The notes: a model not told the origin generated them from the letters alone. A stretch of DNA of 64,000 nucleotides from Paenibacillus bouchesdurhonensis (GCF_900155685.1 NZ_LT732547.1:641648-705647); one strand, 5' to 3'; positions 18,690 through 27,411 are shown, counted from the first letter of the stretch. A program made the numbers and translations.

Positions 18690-19358
18690 ATGAATTATTT
18701 GGATGAACAGATTCTAAGTATTAAACACGGTTTAACGCCTAAGCATGATGAGGCAAAACTGAGCCAACTTCAACCGACAGATTCAGCTCAGCAAAGTACT
18801 GTGCTTAATAAGAGCATGGTATTTCGCATAAAAGATCAGATTGTCACCTTCAACCCGGTGATCGTACTGGATGGGAAAGTCGAAGTGGAAATTCCGAAGG
18901 CCTTTCAACTCATGCCCTTGGAGCAAGCTAAATTCAAATATCCTTCAGAGCATCGCCCAAAGGTCATTTACACATCATTTGATGGGACGATCAATATTAC
19001 TTTTAATCCAACAGAAACGACTTTGGAGCCGGAGGGGCTTCCTGATTTTATAGAGCAAATGGCAGACGTGTTGCGATCTGTACAGCCCATCCGGAAGTGG
19101 ATGGGTACAGAGTTGATCGTTAATGATTATGGTTTTTCGATCGGGATCATTCGTTTTGTAGCAGCAGGGGTGGACGGCAACCTGTATAACGAAATGCTGT
19201 TGTTTGTTCTGGAAGGATATGTGATCATTGGCGCCTTCAACTGTACTGAGACCGACACGGAGGCATGGCTGCCTGTAGCCAGAAGGATAGTGCAAACCTT
19301 TAGAGCTGCCACTGACCCCACCTCAACGCTGTTCGAGGAAGGAGATGGTTCAATATGA
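18690..19358 (+). CDS. Uncharacterised protein, possible DcrB/DUF1795-like chaperone, first gene of the spike-toxin island
   Basis: Soluble alpha/beta protein of about 222 aa without signal peptide or membrane segment. The segments SFDGTINITFNP (about 95-106), IRKWMGTELIVNDYGFSIGI (about 132-151) and the final VARRIVQTFRA helix recall the DcrB/PsbP-like fold of DUF1795 proteins. Some of those (EagR) are chaperones for VgrG- or PAAR-linked effectors. This assignment is a pattern impression, not a motif match. The stop overlaps the next (VgrG-like) gene by 4 bp, which supports a shared role. An earlier ATG at 18660 is possible; I prefer 18690, which has GGAGGAAGAAGAGA upstream. Confidence 0.65.
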   Translation: MNYLDEQILSIKHGLTPKHDEAKLSQLQPTDSAQQSTVLNKSMVFRIKDQIVTFNPVIVLDGKVEVEIPKAFQLMPLEQAKFKYPSEHRPKVIYTSFDGTINITFNPTETTLEPEGLPDFIEQMADVLRSVQPIRKWMGTELIVNDYGFSIGIIRFVAAGVDGNLYNEMLLFVLEGYVIIGAFNCTETDTEAWLPVARRIVQTFRAATDPTSTLFEEGDGSI

Positions 19359-20770
19359 GTTTGGGATACGAGAACATTCAAGTTCGCCCCTTTGAAAGAA
19401 TTAACTTGGAAAAGCTCACCTTGACGAAAAAGATTAATGAGCATACCCGGCTGTATTTTACAGGTGTGATTCCAGAGGATCTGCGGGACAGCTATATAGA
19501 AACAACGCACAGTTATACAATTATTGAAGTGAGTCAAAAGGATGAGGCGGGCGAGACTAAGCCATTATTCAGCGGAATTGCGCTCTCGGTTGAGGTGAAG
19601 GTTGTACGTGATGTGTACTATCTGGAGATTGAGGCCATTTCTCATACCTACCGAATGGATATCAAGCAGCGCACGCGATCTTTTCAGAATACTAAAATGA
19701 CAATACCTCAATTGCTGGAGCAGATTGGTGAGGATTATGCGGGGCTTGATGTTATTGACGGGGCTACTGACGGGGCCCAGATCGGGCGTATTGCTATCCA
19801 GTACCTAGAGACGGACTGGGCTTTTTTAAGAAGGTTGGCCTCCCGTTATCATACAAGCTTAATGCCCGTCGCTCGTTTTGATAGTCCGAAGTTTTATTTT
19901 GGAATTGAGGATATACCTGCACATGTGGTTCTGGATAATAGCCGTTATACCGTACGCAAACATATGCTGCCTTTTCGCTACTTTCAGGAGAATGATCAGG
20001 CCAGGCTCAGGGAGAACGACTTCATATTTTATGAGGTGGAGACGGATGAGGTGCTGGATTTAGGAGCGCAATTGTCTTTTCAAGGGCATAGCCTATTTGT
20101 GATGGAAGCCTATACCGAAATGAGGCAGGGACAGTTAAGGCATCAGTATGTATTGGGGTCTTACCAGGGATTCCGGCAAAAAAGCTACTATCAGGAAAAG
20201 CTGGCTGGTGCATCGTTAGGCGGCGTGGTTGTGGACGTGCGTCTGGATCAGGTGCGTATTCATTTGGACTGCGATGAGCAGCAGGAGATAGATAAGGCCT
20301 ATTGGTTCAACTATTCCACGGCCTATAGTGCTGAGGGACATACGGGCTGGCATGTAATGCCGGAAATCGGCGATCCTGTTTCATTATATTTTCCGGGCAG
20401 CCGTGAAGAAGACGGGATTGCGGGAAGTGCCGTTAGGCGAAATACGCAAGGAAGTGCCAATAATAAGCTTTCCAATCCTCAGATGAAGGTGTGGAGAACC
20501 CCTCAGGGGAAGGAAATTTGCCTGGGGCCGGATGAACTGGTCATTACGGGGAAAGAAGGGGCTGTATATATCAAGCTGAACGACAAGGATGGCATACATA
20601 TTGTGAGCAATAATGCTGTAAGCATCTCGGCGGGAGGAGATTTGAGCCTGACGGCTGGGAAGACGATGTCTCTCTCCGCAGGCAGTGAACTGCGCATGGA
20701 TTGCAACGGCAGTCATATTGAACTTAGCGGTTCAGCCCAAATGAAAGGCAGCGAAGTGAAATCTAACTAG
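19355..20770 (+). CDS. VgrG-like spike protein without effector extension
   Basis: Protein of 471 aa related to the gp27-gp5 spike of contractile injection machines. Residues about 1-270 match the VgrG/late control D fold (for example LETDWAFLRRLASRYHTSLM at about 150-169). Residues about 285-360 form the OB-fold region, with HTGWHVMPEIGDPVSLYFPG at its end. The C-terminus is a beta-needle of short repeats (SISAGGDLSLTAGKTMSLSA). It starts by a 4-bp overlap with the preceding gene. No sheath, tube or baseplate genes are in the window. It shares the same layout as the larger spike at 23036-25816 but lacks its toxin part. Confidence 0.85.
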   Translation: MSLGYENIQVRPFERINLEKLTLTKKINEHTRLYFTGVIPEDLRDSYIETTHSYTIIEVSQKDEAGETKPLFSGIALSVEVKVVRDVYYLEIEAISHTYRMDIKQRTRSFQNTKMTIPQLLEQIGEDYAGLDVIDGATDGAQIGRIAIQYLETDWAFLRRLASRYHTSLMPVARFDSPKFYFGIEDIPAHVVLDNSRYTVRKHMLPFRYFQENDQARLRENDFIFYEVETDEVLDLGAQLSFQGHSLFVMEAYTEMRQGQLRHQYVLGSYQGFRQKSYYQEKLAGASLGGVVVDVRLDQVRIHLDCDEQQEIDKAYWFNYSTAYSAEGHTGWHVMPEIGDPVSLYFPGSREEDGIAGSAVRRNTQGSANNKLSNPQMKVWRTPQGKEICLGPDELVITGKEGAVYIKLNDKDGIHIVSNNAVSISAGGDLSLTAGKTMSLSAGSELRMDCNGSHIELSGSAQMKGSEVKSN

Positions 20771-20799
20771 CATAAAGTGTGCCAGGTGGTGTAAATGCA

Positions 20800-22029
20800 A
20801 TGGACAAGCCTGTAGAAGGGCAGCAAGAGCAAGTCATTCTTGATGAGGCATGGGCCTCTATTCGTAAAGATTGGGCAATGGCGCTTAAGACCACGCTAGA
20901 ACAACGTATTGGGGAATGCGTACAGGCATTTAGAGAATATTGCCGAGATATTCGTCAAAAGCAGCTTCAAGGGCAAAAAGGCAGCGTAAGTTACATCACT
21001 TACTCTATGCTGCGAACATCATGGCTGGAGCAGCATCCAACTTATATCGTGGAGGCCGCAGATGAGTACTGGGTATTTGATACTGATCCACTCCAATTTG
21101 AGTGGGATATTAACTGGGCTTTCTCCTATTGGAGTGATCTACAGCAGCAGGGTCAGGCTGAAGCCATGGAGCGGCGACAACCTCTTTCCGAGGTCGGATT
21201 AGAGCAGATGATGCTGGTTGCAGCGACGGAGTTCCACGCATTCATGGTGAGTTTGCTGCGTCTGGCGATGAAACGGGCAGTGCATACTCCCGAATTTCAG
21301 GAACTGGAGCGTGGAGAAACATTTGAAATTCGTGTCGGGGAGTATTTGGATCAAAGCGTGTCCGTATATAAGGAAGATCGCCGGAAGCGGGATATACAAG
21401 AGGTCAAAGCATGGTTGGAGTTACAAGAAGCCGCCCGTGGGTACGGCTATGAAGCCTTGACGAAGGTTGACCTATCGGAAGGGGATTATAGCCGCCTGGA
21501 TTTTCGCTATACGGCTTTCCGCGACGTGCAGATGGAGAATAGTCGTTTGCAATTTTGCGTGCTGGTGGGTACGGAGTGGCAGGACAGTCACCTTCAAGGT
21601 ACTGACTTCACCTCCAGCCTGGTCTATGGAGCGGATTTTAGCGGCTGCTCTCTAAGGAATGCCATATTGGACAAGGTGATGGGCAGTGTAAACGATGCTG
21701 ATTTATGGCTGGAATGGGAACCGTTAGGATTCAGCGGCGTGAATTTTGCCGGGGTTAATCTGCAAGGGGCTTCTTTGAGGCTAGCTCAGCTACAAGGTGC
21801 TGATTTCCGTAATGCCTCGCTGCAGCAAGCTTCATTGATCGGGGCCGATCTAGCAGCGTCTTGCTTTGAGAATGCCGACCTGACAGATGCTAACTTTGCT
21901 GGGGCTCATCTGACGGATGTGTCTTTTGCCGGCGCAAGGTTGGCTGGTGCTGATTTCAGCGGCGCCAAGCTGCAAGGCGTGAGTTTTACGGAAGAGCAGC
22001 TCCGTGAAGTTAGGGGGCAGATTACGTGA
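20800..22029 (+). CDS. Pentapeptide-repeat protein of the spike-toxin island
   Basis: Protein of 409 aa with two parts. Residues about 1-210 are a charged helical region without a recognised domain (contains QFEWDINWAFSYWSDLQQQG). From about 215 to 400 it is made of A(D/N)LxX pentapeptide repeats (for example NFAGVNLQGASLRLAQLQGA), which fold into a right-handed beta-helix. Similar pentapeptide proteins occur beside VgrG genes as adaptors or effectors; the role here is unknown. I chose the ATG at 20800 with AGGTGGTG upstream rather than a GTG at 20779. The stop overlaps the next gene's GTG by 4 bp. Confidence 0.8.
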   Translation: MDKPVEGQQEQVILDEAWASIRKDWAMALKTTLEQRIGECVQAFREYCRDIRQKQLQGQKGSVSYITYSMLRTSWLEQHPTYIVEAADEYWVFDTDPLQFEWDINWAFSYWSDLQQQGQAEAMERRQPLSEVGLEQMMLVAATEFHAFMVSLLRLAMKRAVHTPEFQELERGETFEIRVGEYLDQSVSVYKEDRRKRDIQEVKAWLELQEAARGYGYEALTKVDLSEGDYSRLDFRYTAFRDVQMENSRLQFCVLVGTEWQDSHLQGTDFTSSLVYGADFSGCSLRNAILDKVMGSVNDADLWLEWEPLGFSGVNFAGVNLQGASLRLAQLQGADFRNASLQQASLIGADLAASCFENADLTDANFAGAHLTDVSFAGARLAGADFSGAKLQGVSFTEEQLREVRGQIT

Positions 22030-22562
22030 GATATTATCGGCTTAGGATGGATGAGCGGATCAAGCCTCGGATTGAGCCTGTACCGCTGTCTTCATTGCCT
22101 ATGAAGAGCGGCTTGCAGAGGATGGAATCCTTAGAGGAAGAAGCTCCATTATTTTTAGCTGTACAAATTCATTCGCAATCCGTATTTCCGGACTTTTTGG
22201 AATATCCCGTGCCGTTAGTATCCGGTGGCATAAGGGCTTTATTGGAGAAGTATACGCCAGGCTTGGAATGGAGAGCGGCTATACTTACCGATTTGAAGCA
22301 AGCCAAGCAAGAGGTGTACTGGGTGCTGCGCCCTCCTGTGGAGAAGTGTTTGTCTGATAGAACCGAATGGTATCCCGATCATACATTGAAGCGTTTAGTA
22401 CTCCAATACATGAAAGACATGCCCCCTATTTTTCAAATCGCGGATGTGATGGAGCCGTACCTGTTTATCAATTTGGCATTGGCAGAGAGTCTACTTCGCC
22501 GTCCATTTATAGGCATAAGACTTGAAAGAGTAGAGATAGAGAGCAAGGAGGGACAAGCCTGA
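22026..22562 (+). CDS. Uncharacterised small protein, Imm11/DUF1629-like
   Basis: Soluble 178-aa protein starting at a GTG that overlaps the preceding stop, with AGGGGG upstream. The pattern LVSGGIRALLEKYTPGLEWR at about 66-85 followed by a YWVLRPP strand, and a C-terminal FINLALAESLLRRPFIGIRLER stretch, resembles DUF1629 (Imm11-like) proteins found in polymorphic toxin loci. The stop is coupled to the DUF4280 gene (TGATG). Whether it is an immunity protein, a chaperone or a loading factor for the tip protein cannot be told from sequence alone. Confidence 0.6.
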   Translation: MRYYRLRMDERIKPRIEPVPLSSLPMKSGLQRMESLEEEAPLFLAVQIHSQSVFPDFLEYPVPLVSGGIRALLEKYTPGLEWRAAILTDLKQAKQEVYWVLRPPVEKCLSDRTEWYPDHTLKRLVLQYMKDMPPIFQIADVMEPYLFINLALAESLLRRPFIGIRLERVEIESKEGQA

Positions 22563-22993
22563 TGAAGGAAGCAAAGGTACGGCAAGCGCAGATACAGCCA
22601 GGAACTGGCGGGGTCAAAAGCTATGTCGTAGCAGGCGCGATTTTGAGCTGCAGCTATGGCACTCAGCCGACCCGGTTAAAGCGTCCTTTCAGCCATGGGG
22701 TATATGTCAAAAATAAAGCGGCGATGAATATTGCGGATTACGTGCCGGGAGAGAATATTCAGTCTTTTGGCAATTGCTTCAGTCCTCATAATCCTGCCGT
22801 ACAGGCGAGTGACATGGTTGATATTTATGGGGTGAAGAAGGCTCCGTGTATCCCTGTTCTGACCATGCCATGGCTGAATGGGAAAAGCGATATGCTGATT
22901 GAAGGTCAGCCCGCTTTGACGCAGGATTGTACTCACCACTGTTTGTATTGCGGGCATATTCGAATTGAGAATGACGGCCAGGAACTGGACTAA
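22562..22993 (+). CDS. DUF4280 PAAR-like spike tip protein
   Basis: The 143-aa protein matches the DUF4280 family, PAAR-like proteins thought to cap the VgrG needle. Visible are the opening VVAGAILSCSYGTQPTRLK (about 22-40) and several conserved cysteines and histidines: SFGNCFSPHNP at about 70-80, APCIPVL at about 97-103, and CTHHCLYCGH at about 123-132, probably metal-binding. It starts in a TGATG overlap with the preceding gene and is followed 42 bp later by the toxin-bearing spike gene. Unlike many family members it carries no effector extension. Confidence 0.85.
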   Translation: MKEAKVRQAQIQPGTGGVKSYVVAGAILSCSYGTQPTRLKRPFSHGVYVKNKAAMNIADYVPGENIQSFGNCFSPHNPAVQASDMVDIYGVKKAPCIPVLTMPWLNGKSDMLIEGQPALTQDCTHHCLYCGHIRIENDGQELD

Positions 22994-23035
22994 CCGTCAG
23001 AGTCGGGATCAAGTCAGAAGGGAGGATGTGCAACC

Positions 23036-25816
23036 TTGAGCTTACTTACAGAGGGGATCGGCTATGAGAGCATACGTTTTTACGGTCCCTTTCAGCCGCA
23101 GCATATTCAGCAGTTACATATTCATAGAGCTATTAATGAACATGCTTATTTGCAGATGAACGGCATTCTTACCGAAGAGCAAGGGGCTGCCTGGATCGGG
23201 CAAACCATGGATCAGGAGCCGATCGTTATTCGCCAGCTGGACGAGCATGGACAAGCCCTAAGAACATTATTCCACGGGATGATCACGGGCCTGTCTATAC
23301 ATTGTGTAAGGGGAGTCTATACTTTTGAGCTGGAGGCTGCCGCGCATTCCTATCAATTAGATGTGAAACTAAAAAATCGTTCTTATCAAGAGCCGCAGCG
23401 CACTTATGATGATCTGGTCACGGCACTGGTGCGGAAGTATAAGTACGGGGACGCGATTGATACCGTCACGGACGGCGCCAAGCTGGATAACTTCCTGCTG
23501 CAGTATCAGGAGACGGATTGGGCGTTTTTAAAGCGACTCGCTTCCCGATTCGGATCGGTGCTCGTGCCTGAAGTGACTGCAGCATCGCCCAAGATCTTTT
23601 TTGGGCTGCCGATAGGCAAGCTGCATAAGCTGGAGCGGGATGTATTCTACCGGGTGCGAAAAACGTTTCATGAGCTGTCTGCTGAGAAACCAGAAGGGCT
23701 GGCTGGCTCGTATGTTACCTATACGATTGAAAGCCTGGAGTACTATGCCTTAGGGGATGTGATTGATCTCCCCATCGGGCAAGGAAAGGAACTTGTCGTG
23801 GTGCGAGCGGAGACACGTCTAGAGGATGGAATGCTCCGTACACGATATGATCTTCAAGCTGAACATGAAATTCGTTACGTGCGGGTTGAGAATGAGCAGA
23901 TTACGGGAATTTCGTTACTAGGAAAGGTGGTTCATGTAGAACAGGAGCGTGTACAGCTTAAACTGAAGATTGACCCCGAGCAGCATTCTGCATCCTGCTG
24001 GTTTCCTGTAGCCACCCGTTATGTGGCAGAAGATCATAGTGGGTGGTATAATATGCCGGAAATCGGGGATCAGGTGGAGCTGTATCTGCCTACAAACCGC
24101 GAGCAGGATGCCTATGTCACCGATGCATTACGCCAGCAGCGTACTCATGAACAACCGGATGCCAGGGTGTGGCAGCATGCGCGGGGAAGCGGTGTAGAGC
24201 TGTCTAAGCGAGAGCTGAGGCTGCACTCCCCAGGCAAAGTATCTATTACGCTTCATGAAGCTAGCGGCGTTGCCATCAGCAGCCCGGGGAATGTACAAAT
24301 TCAAGGCGGCGACGTTAAGCTGGAGGCGGGGAAGGGACTATCGCTAAAAGCTGGCACAGCGCTATATCTCAAAGGCGGAGCTAGCAGCATGGTGCTGGAT
24401 GGTGAAACAGACCTCAAAGCTCCAGTGATTGAGCAGGAAGGGACGGTAAAAGCCCCGGTCTTTGTCACCGACCTGCCTCCGGTATGGGAGCCTGAGATAG
24501 TGAGTGTACAGGCGTATAAGGCATCCCAATCTTCTGCCGCATCCGATACTTCATCGGGGAATGTAAATAGCACTTCAGCCAAAATTACAAGCCCGGCTGC
24601 TGAAGCTGCAGCTAATACCATGTTGGTTACGGAATCTAAACTGGTGGGTTCGATTCCGGCAATGACGGGCGTTCTATTAAGTGCGTTGGGAGGGCCTGCG
24701 AATAAGGCTGTAGGCGTGGCGCTGCAAGCAGCGGCGGTAATTCCTGTGCGAAGTGATGGGAAAGCTCAAAGTGTGCCCGTTAATAACCCTTTGCATCGAC
24801 TAAAGCAATTAGCAGGTCTACTCATGCAAGGACTGATTGACCAGCGAATTTACGAAGAAGAAAGACAGGCTTACTACACACAGTGGATTTTAGGCAAGAT
24901 GGTAACGAGTGCGCGTCAAGTGTCTCATTCAAATCATAAATTGGAATTGATTTATCACTTATTGAATGAATCAAACAACATCTATCAAGCCTACCATGAG
25001 GTACCTGAGGATGTGAGAAGGCGTTGGGAGCCCCCAAGGTATTTTCCAAGTGGATATGAAGATACGAATCGAATAATTCTAGAAGTACAAGCATCGTTAA
25101 ATTGGTCTGATGCATTAACTGAAGATGTGGCGAAGCGAGTTGCAGAGAAGCAGAGTTATGATGATATAGTAAAAGAAATGGAATGGAAGCACAGAATAAA
25201 AGTAGGGGGCGGTTTAGCTACTATTTATACGAGTTACAATGCGGAAGGTGCGGGATTGTCATTAAATGAACTCTTTACGGGTTACACCCATAATTCTAGT
25301 GAAGTACCGTACATAAGGGGTGGTGGGTTCAATGTCAGAAATCCTAGCCTAAATCGTAAAAAGACTGAGTTTAAGACCATGACACAAGCGGAATTAGATA
25401 AGTTCGCCAAGTCTGTTAAAGATAGACGACCTAAGGATGATCCTAGGAATACTACAGTGGAGAACCCTAAGGAGACGCTGGAATCACCGAATCCGAGTAA
25501 TTCTACTAAGGGGACGGGTAAAGCTGATGATTTTGCTAAAGAACCTTTTTTACCTGATGAGGCATATGGTAAGAATCTGCCCAAATTTGTTGAACCAGGA
25601 ACAAAAAGCCTAAATAAATACGACGAATTCGGTAATCTTAAACAAACTAAATACTATGATGATTACGGAAGAGAAAAGGGATGGATTGATTATTCTAATC
25701 ATGGCTATCCTGAGAATCATAGTGTTCCACATTGGCATGAGGTACAATGGAATGAGAAATATCCAATAGGAGGGTATAAAATTGACCATCGTATGGATAC
25801 AAACCCACCTTTTTAG
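23036..25816 (+). CDS. VgrG-like spike fused to a C-terminal toxin module
   Basis: Large 926-aa protein with VgrG-like spike domains at about 1-290 (QETDWAFLKRLASRFGSVLV), the OB-fold at about 300-385 (HSGWYNMPEIGDQVELYLP), and beta-needle repeats at about 400-475. An Ala/Ser-rich linker follows (475-600), then a helical region and a Pro/Lys-rich hinge (about 785-825). The last 80 residues hold a compact His-rich domain (KYDEFGNLKQTKYYDDYG, then IDYSNHGYPENHSVPHWHE), resembling small nuclease-type polymorphic toxin modules (Ntox24-like from memory; unverified). Base composition becomes AT-rich from about 24800, pointing to a module swap. TTG start with AAGGGAGG upstream. The next gene is the probable immunity partner. 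Confidence 0.83.
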   Translation: MSLLTEGIGYESIRFYGPFQPQHIQQLHIHRAINEHAYLQMNGILTEEQGAAWIGQTMDQEPIVIRQLDEHGQALRTLFHGMITGLSIHCVRGVYTFELEAAAHSYQLDVKLKNRSYQEPQRTYDDLVTALVRKYKYGDAIDTVTDGAKLDNFLLQYQETDWAFLKRLASRFGSVLVPEVTAASPKIFFGLPIGKLHKLERDVFYRVRKTFHELSAEKPEGLAGSYVTYTIESLEYYALGDVIDLPIGQGKELVVVRAETRLEDGMLRTRYDLQAEHEIRYVRVENEQITGISLLGKVVHVEQERVQLKLKIDPEQHSASCWFPVATRYVAEDHSGWYNMPEIGDQVELYLPTNREQDAYVTDALRQQRTHEQPDARVWQHARGSGVELSKRELRLHSPGKVSITLHEASGVAISSPGNVQIQGGDVKLEAGKGLSLKAGTALYLKGGASSMVLDGETDLKAPVIEQEGTVKAPVFVTDLPPVWEPEIVSVQAYKASQSSAASDTSSGNVNSTSAKITSPAAEAAANTMLVTESKLVGSIPAMTGVLLSALGGPANKAVGVALQAAAVIPVRSDGKAQSVPVNNPLHRLKQLAGLLMQGLIDQRIYEEERQAYYTQWILGKMVTSARQVSHSNHKLELIYHLLNESNNIYQAYHEVPEDVRRRWEPPRYFPSGYEDTNRIILEVQASLNWSDALTEDVAKRVAEKQSYDDIVKEMEWKHRIKVGGGLATIYTSYNAEGAGLSLNELFTGYTHNSSEVPYIRGGGFNVRNPSLNRKKTEFKTMTQAELDKFAKSVKDRRPKDDPRNTTVENPKETLESPNPSNSTKGTGKADDFAKEPFLPDEAYGKNLPKFVEPGTKSLNKYDEFGNLKQTKYYDDYGREKGWIDYSNHGYPENHSVPHWHEVQWNEKYPIGGYKIDHRMDTNPPF

Positions 25817-25834
25817 TGAGAGGCGTGAAAAAGT

Positions 25835-26314
25835 ATGTTGAAATTGCGATATTCTGATGCAAACAATAATAGTAATTTTATTATCAATTTACTTGAAGTT
25901 ATCAATAAAAAATGGAGTAACATATATTGGGCTGTGGGTGATATTGAAATAATACCTAAATATAATGGTGATTATCCTGGTACTGGACAAAATAAATCTA
26001 TTGAAGTAGCTTTTAATTTTGGAAACAAAGTTGAAAGAGAAAAAATTGCTTATTTGAAACTGTCGCAGTTCATGGAAGTACTAGAAGATACTCAAACAAT
26101 AAGGAACGCTGTTCTTATTTGCTTTCCGAACGACGTCCCATTTGATTACAATCTTCGTCCAAGGGTTGAGGCAAACAAACTTAACAAAATTCAGCATGAG
26201 TTAGCACAATTAGAAATTAGAATTTTAGATGGCGATTTATTTTACATTTTGTCGAAAGAGAGAGAGATTACCTTGTTGCTAGAGGAACAGTTGCAGGAAT
26301 TTATCCTGACTTAA
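25835..26314 (+). CDS. Probable immunity protein for the spike-linked toxin
   Basis: Cytoplasmic 159-aa protein, acidic and AT-rich, with no recognised domain. It begins 18 bp after the stop of the toxin-bearing spike gene, with GTGAGAGGCG upstream, and shares the low GC of the toxin tip. Immunity genes for C-terminal toxin modules lie in exactly this position in polymorphic toxin loci, so the role is inferred from context. A terminator-bearing segment follows that is duplicated after a second, similar-sized gene 1.1 kb downstream. Confidence 0.65.
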   Translation: MLKLRYSDANNNSNFIINLLEVINKKWSNIYWAVGDIEIIPKYNGDYPGTGQNKSIEVAFNFGNKVEREKIAYLKLSQFMEVLEDTQTIRNAVLICFPNDVPFDYNLRPRVEANKLNKIQHELAQLEIRILDGDLFYILSKEREITLLLEEQLQEFILT

Positions 26315-26337
26315 TCAATGGCAAATAATTTGAATAC

Positions 26338-26556
26338 CTTGATTGGCTTCGTGCCTGTCAAGGTTTCTTTTTAGGTGGGGGATACCCAGTGTCGAATGAA
26401 TCCAACATTCCTTCAATAACACTACCCGTATAATGTTTTCGTCATATTGATTGTACGCACACATAAAGTCGAAAAGTATAACCTAAATATCGCAATAGAG
26501 ATACATTAAACAGGTCGAATTTGGTTAGATAACACCATCATTGACCTGTTTTTTTA
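26338..26556 (+). repeat. Duplicated immunity-gene 3' flank, copy 1, ending in a terminator
   Basis: The segment from GATTGGCTTCGTGCCTGTCA onward aligns with 27412-27630. Shared blocks include GGTGGGGGA/GGAGGGGGGA, ACCCGTATAA, TACGCACA, TATAACCTAAATA and AACAGGT. It ends in the hairpin AACAGGTC (26509-26516)/GACCTGTT (26543-26550) followed by T7. It contains no reading frame and fills the gap between immunity gene and recombinase remnant. Confidence 0.75.
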
Positions 26557-26557
26557 T
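26509..26557 (+). terminator. Terminator after the first immunity gene
   Basis: AACAGGTC and GACCTGTT form a perfect 8-bp stem around a 26-base loop, followed by TTTTTTT. Confidence 0.8.
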
Positions 26558-26637
26558 TAGCCTTGCTTTCTCCTCTGCTTATGTAAATATTTGGCTTTCT
26601 GTAAATAACTTTCGCAACTATCAGAGGGGGAATAAGT

Positions 26638-26892
26638 ATGAATGTCATCGGTTACGTTCGAGTGTCTACCCAAGGACAAGCCAAGGATGGTTACAGCTTG
26701 GCTTATCAACAGGATGAAATTCAAGCGTATTGTAAACAGCAAGGTTGGACTTTGCTACACACCTTTAGCGATGAAGGGATAAGTGGGGCAAAGGTGAATG
26801 AAGATGCGTTAGAAGTGGATAGAGCAGGTTTACAGGACTTGCTCAAATATCTATCCAGCACAAGGTCGATATTGTCATCACCTTGAATACAA
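26638..26892 (+). pseudogene. Truncated and frameshifted serine recombinase (N-terminal part)
   Basis: The catalytic start of a large serine recombinase/resolvase is plain: MNVIGYVRVSTQGQAKDGYS with the nucleophilic Ser in RVST, then QQDEIQAYCKQQGWTLL and SDEGISGAK. Near codon 75 the frame is lost (a few bases missing around 26855-26865). The expected continuation HKVDIVITLNT appears in another frame. After that the homology ends abruptly at about 26892, and a different coding tail begins. Normal proteins are 450-550 aa, so this is a dead remnant. AGAGGGGG precedes the ATG. Confidence 0.8.
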
Positions 26893-26987
26893 AGGGAGCA
26901 TGGGTTGAATTTTATAGCTACAAAATAGACGCTGATGGATTCATCATAGACTCCACAAAAGTTGTATCAAGAAAATTAACGGAGTGA
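26893..26987 (+). pseudogene. Displaced C-terminal toxin tail (about 30 codons)
   Basis: In the frame following the recombinase remnant, the sequence reads KGAWVEFYSYKIDADGFIID then STKVVSRKLTE and stops at TGA 26985-26987. It has no own start and does not belong to the recombinase family. It lies directly before, and overlaps, a probable immunity gene. The last few dozen residues of a replaced toxin domain would look just like this. The assignment is an inference; the original toxin cannot be named. Confidence 0.5.
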
Positions 26988-26992
26988 GAAAA

Positions 26993-27388
26993 TTGATAAA
27001 ATACATGGATAAACGAACATTTAAAGACCACATGCTACAAGCCTTAAAGGAAATAGCAATATCTCGAAATGTAAAGTTAGAAGATAATTGCAAGTTTACA
27101 GTAGTACCTGTAATTGAACATGGTAAATCTCTAAATTCTACTGATGAGTATTTGCATCGTGGGATGTTTAATGAAAAAAAATTGAGTGGAAGGGAATTTG
27201 ACCTCGAAGCAGTGGTCAATATGCTAGCGTGCAGGCTTCCATTATGCCCTCTCTGGATTAACGTAGCACTCAAAGAAATTAGAGAAGATATGACAGTTAT
27301 TGAACTACAAATTAGTTTAAGATTTCGTAATCCTAGCTTGCTACAAAACCAAGACACTGGTCATCCGCCTTTTAAGTCTATTATTTAA
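26993..27388 (+). CDS. Probable orphan immunity protein
   Basis: Soluble protein of about 131 aa with no recognised domain, AT-rich like the first immunity gene. I take TTG at 26993 as the start because ACGGAGTGAG ends five bases before it. GTG at 26984 or ATG at 27005 are alternatives. It directly follows a toxin-like coding tail, and its 3' flank is a copy of the flank of the first immunity gene. The likely role is immunity against a toxin domain that has since been replaced or that is used by siblings. Confidence 0.55.
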   Translation: MIKYMDKRTFKDHMLQALKEIAISRNVKLEDNCKFTVVPVIEHGKSLNSTDEYLHRGMFNEKKLSGREFDLEAVVNMLACRLPLCPLWINVALKEIREDMTVIELQISLRFRNPSLLQNQDTGHPPFKSII

Positions 27389-27411
27389 CTGTAGAACTGA
27401 TAACGCAAGAC

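Noticed and set aside
19355..25816. Complete type VI secretion system
   Set aside because: No TssB/C sheath, Hcp, ClpV, membrane complex or baseplate genes in the window, and the host looks single-membraned.
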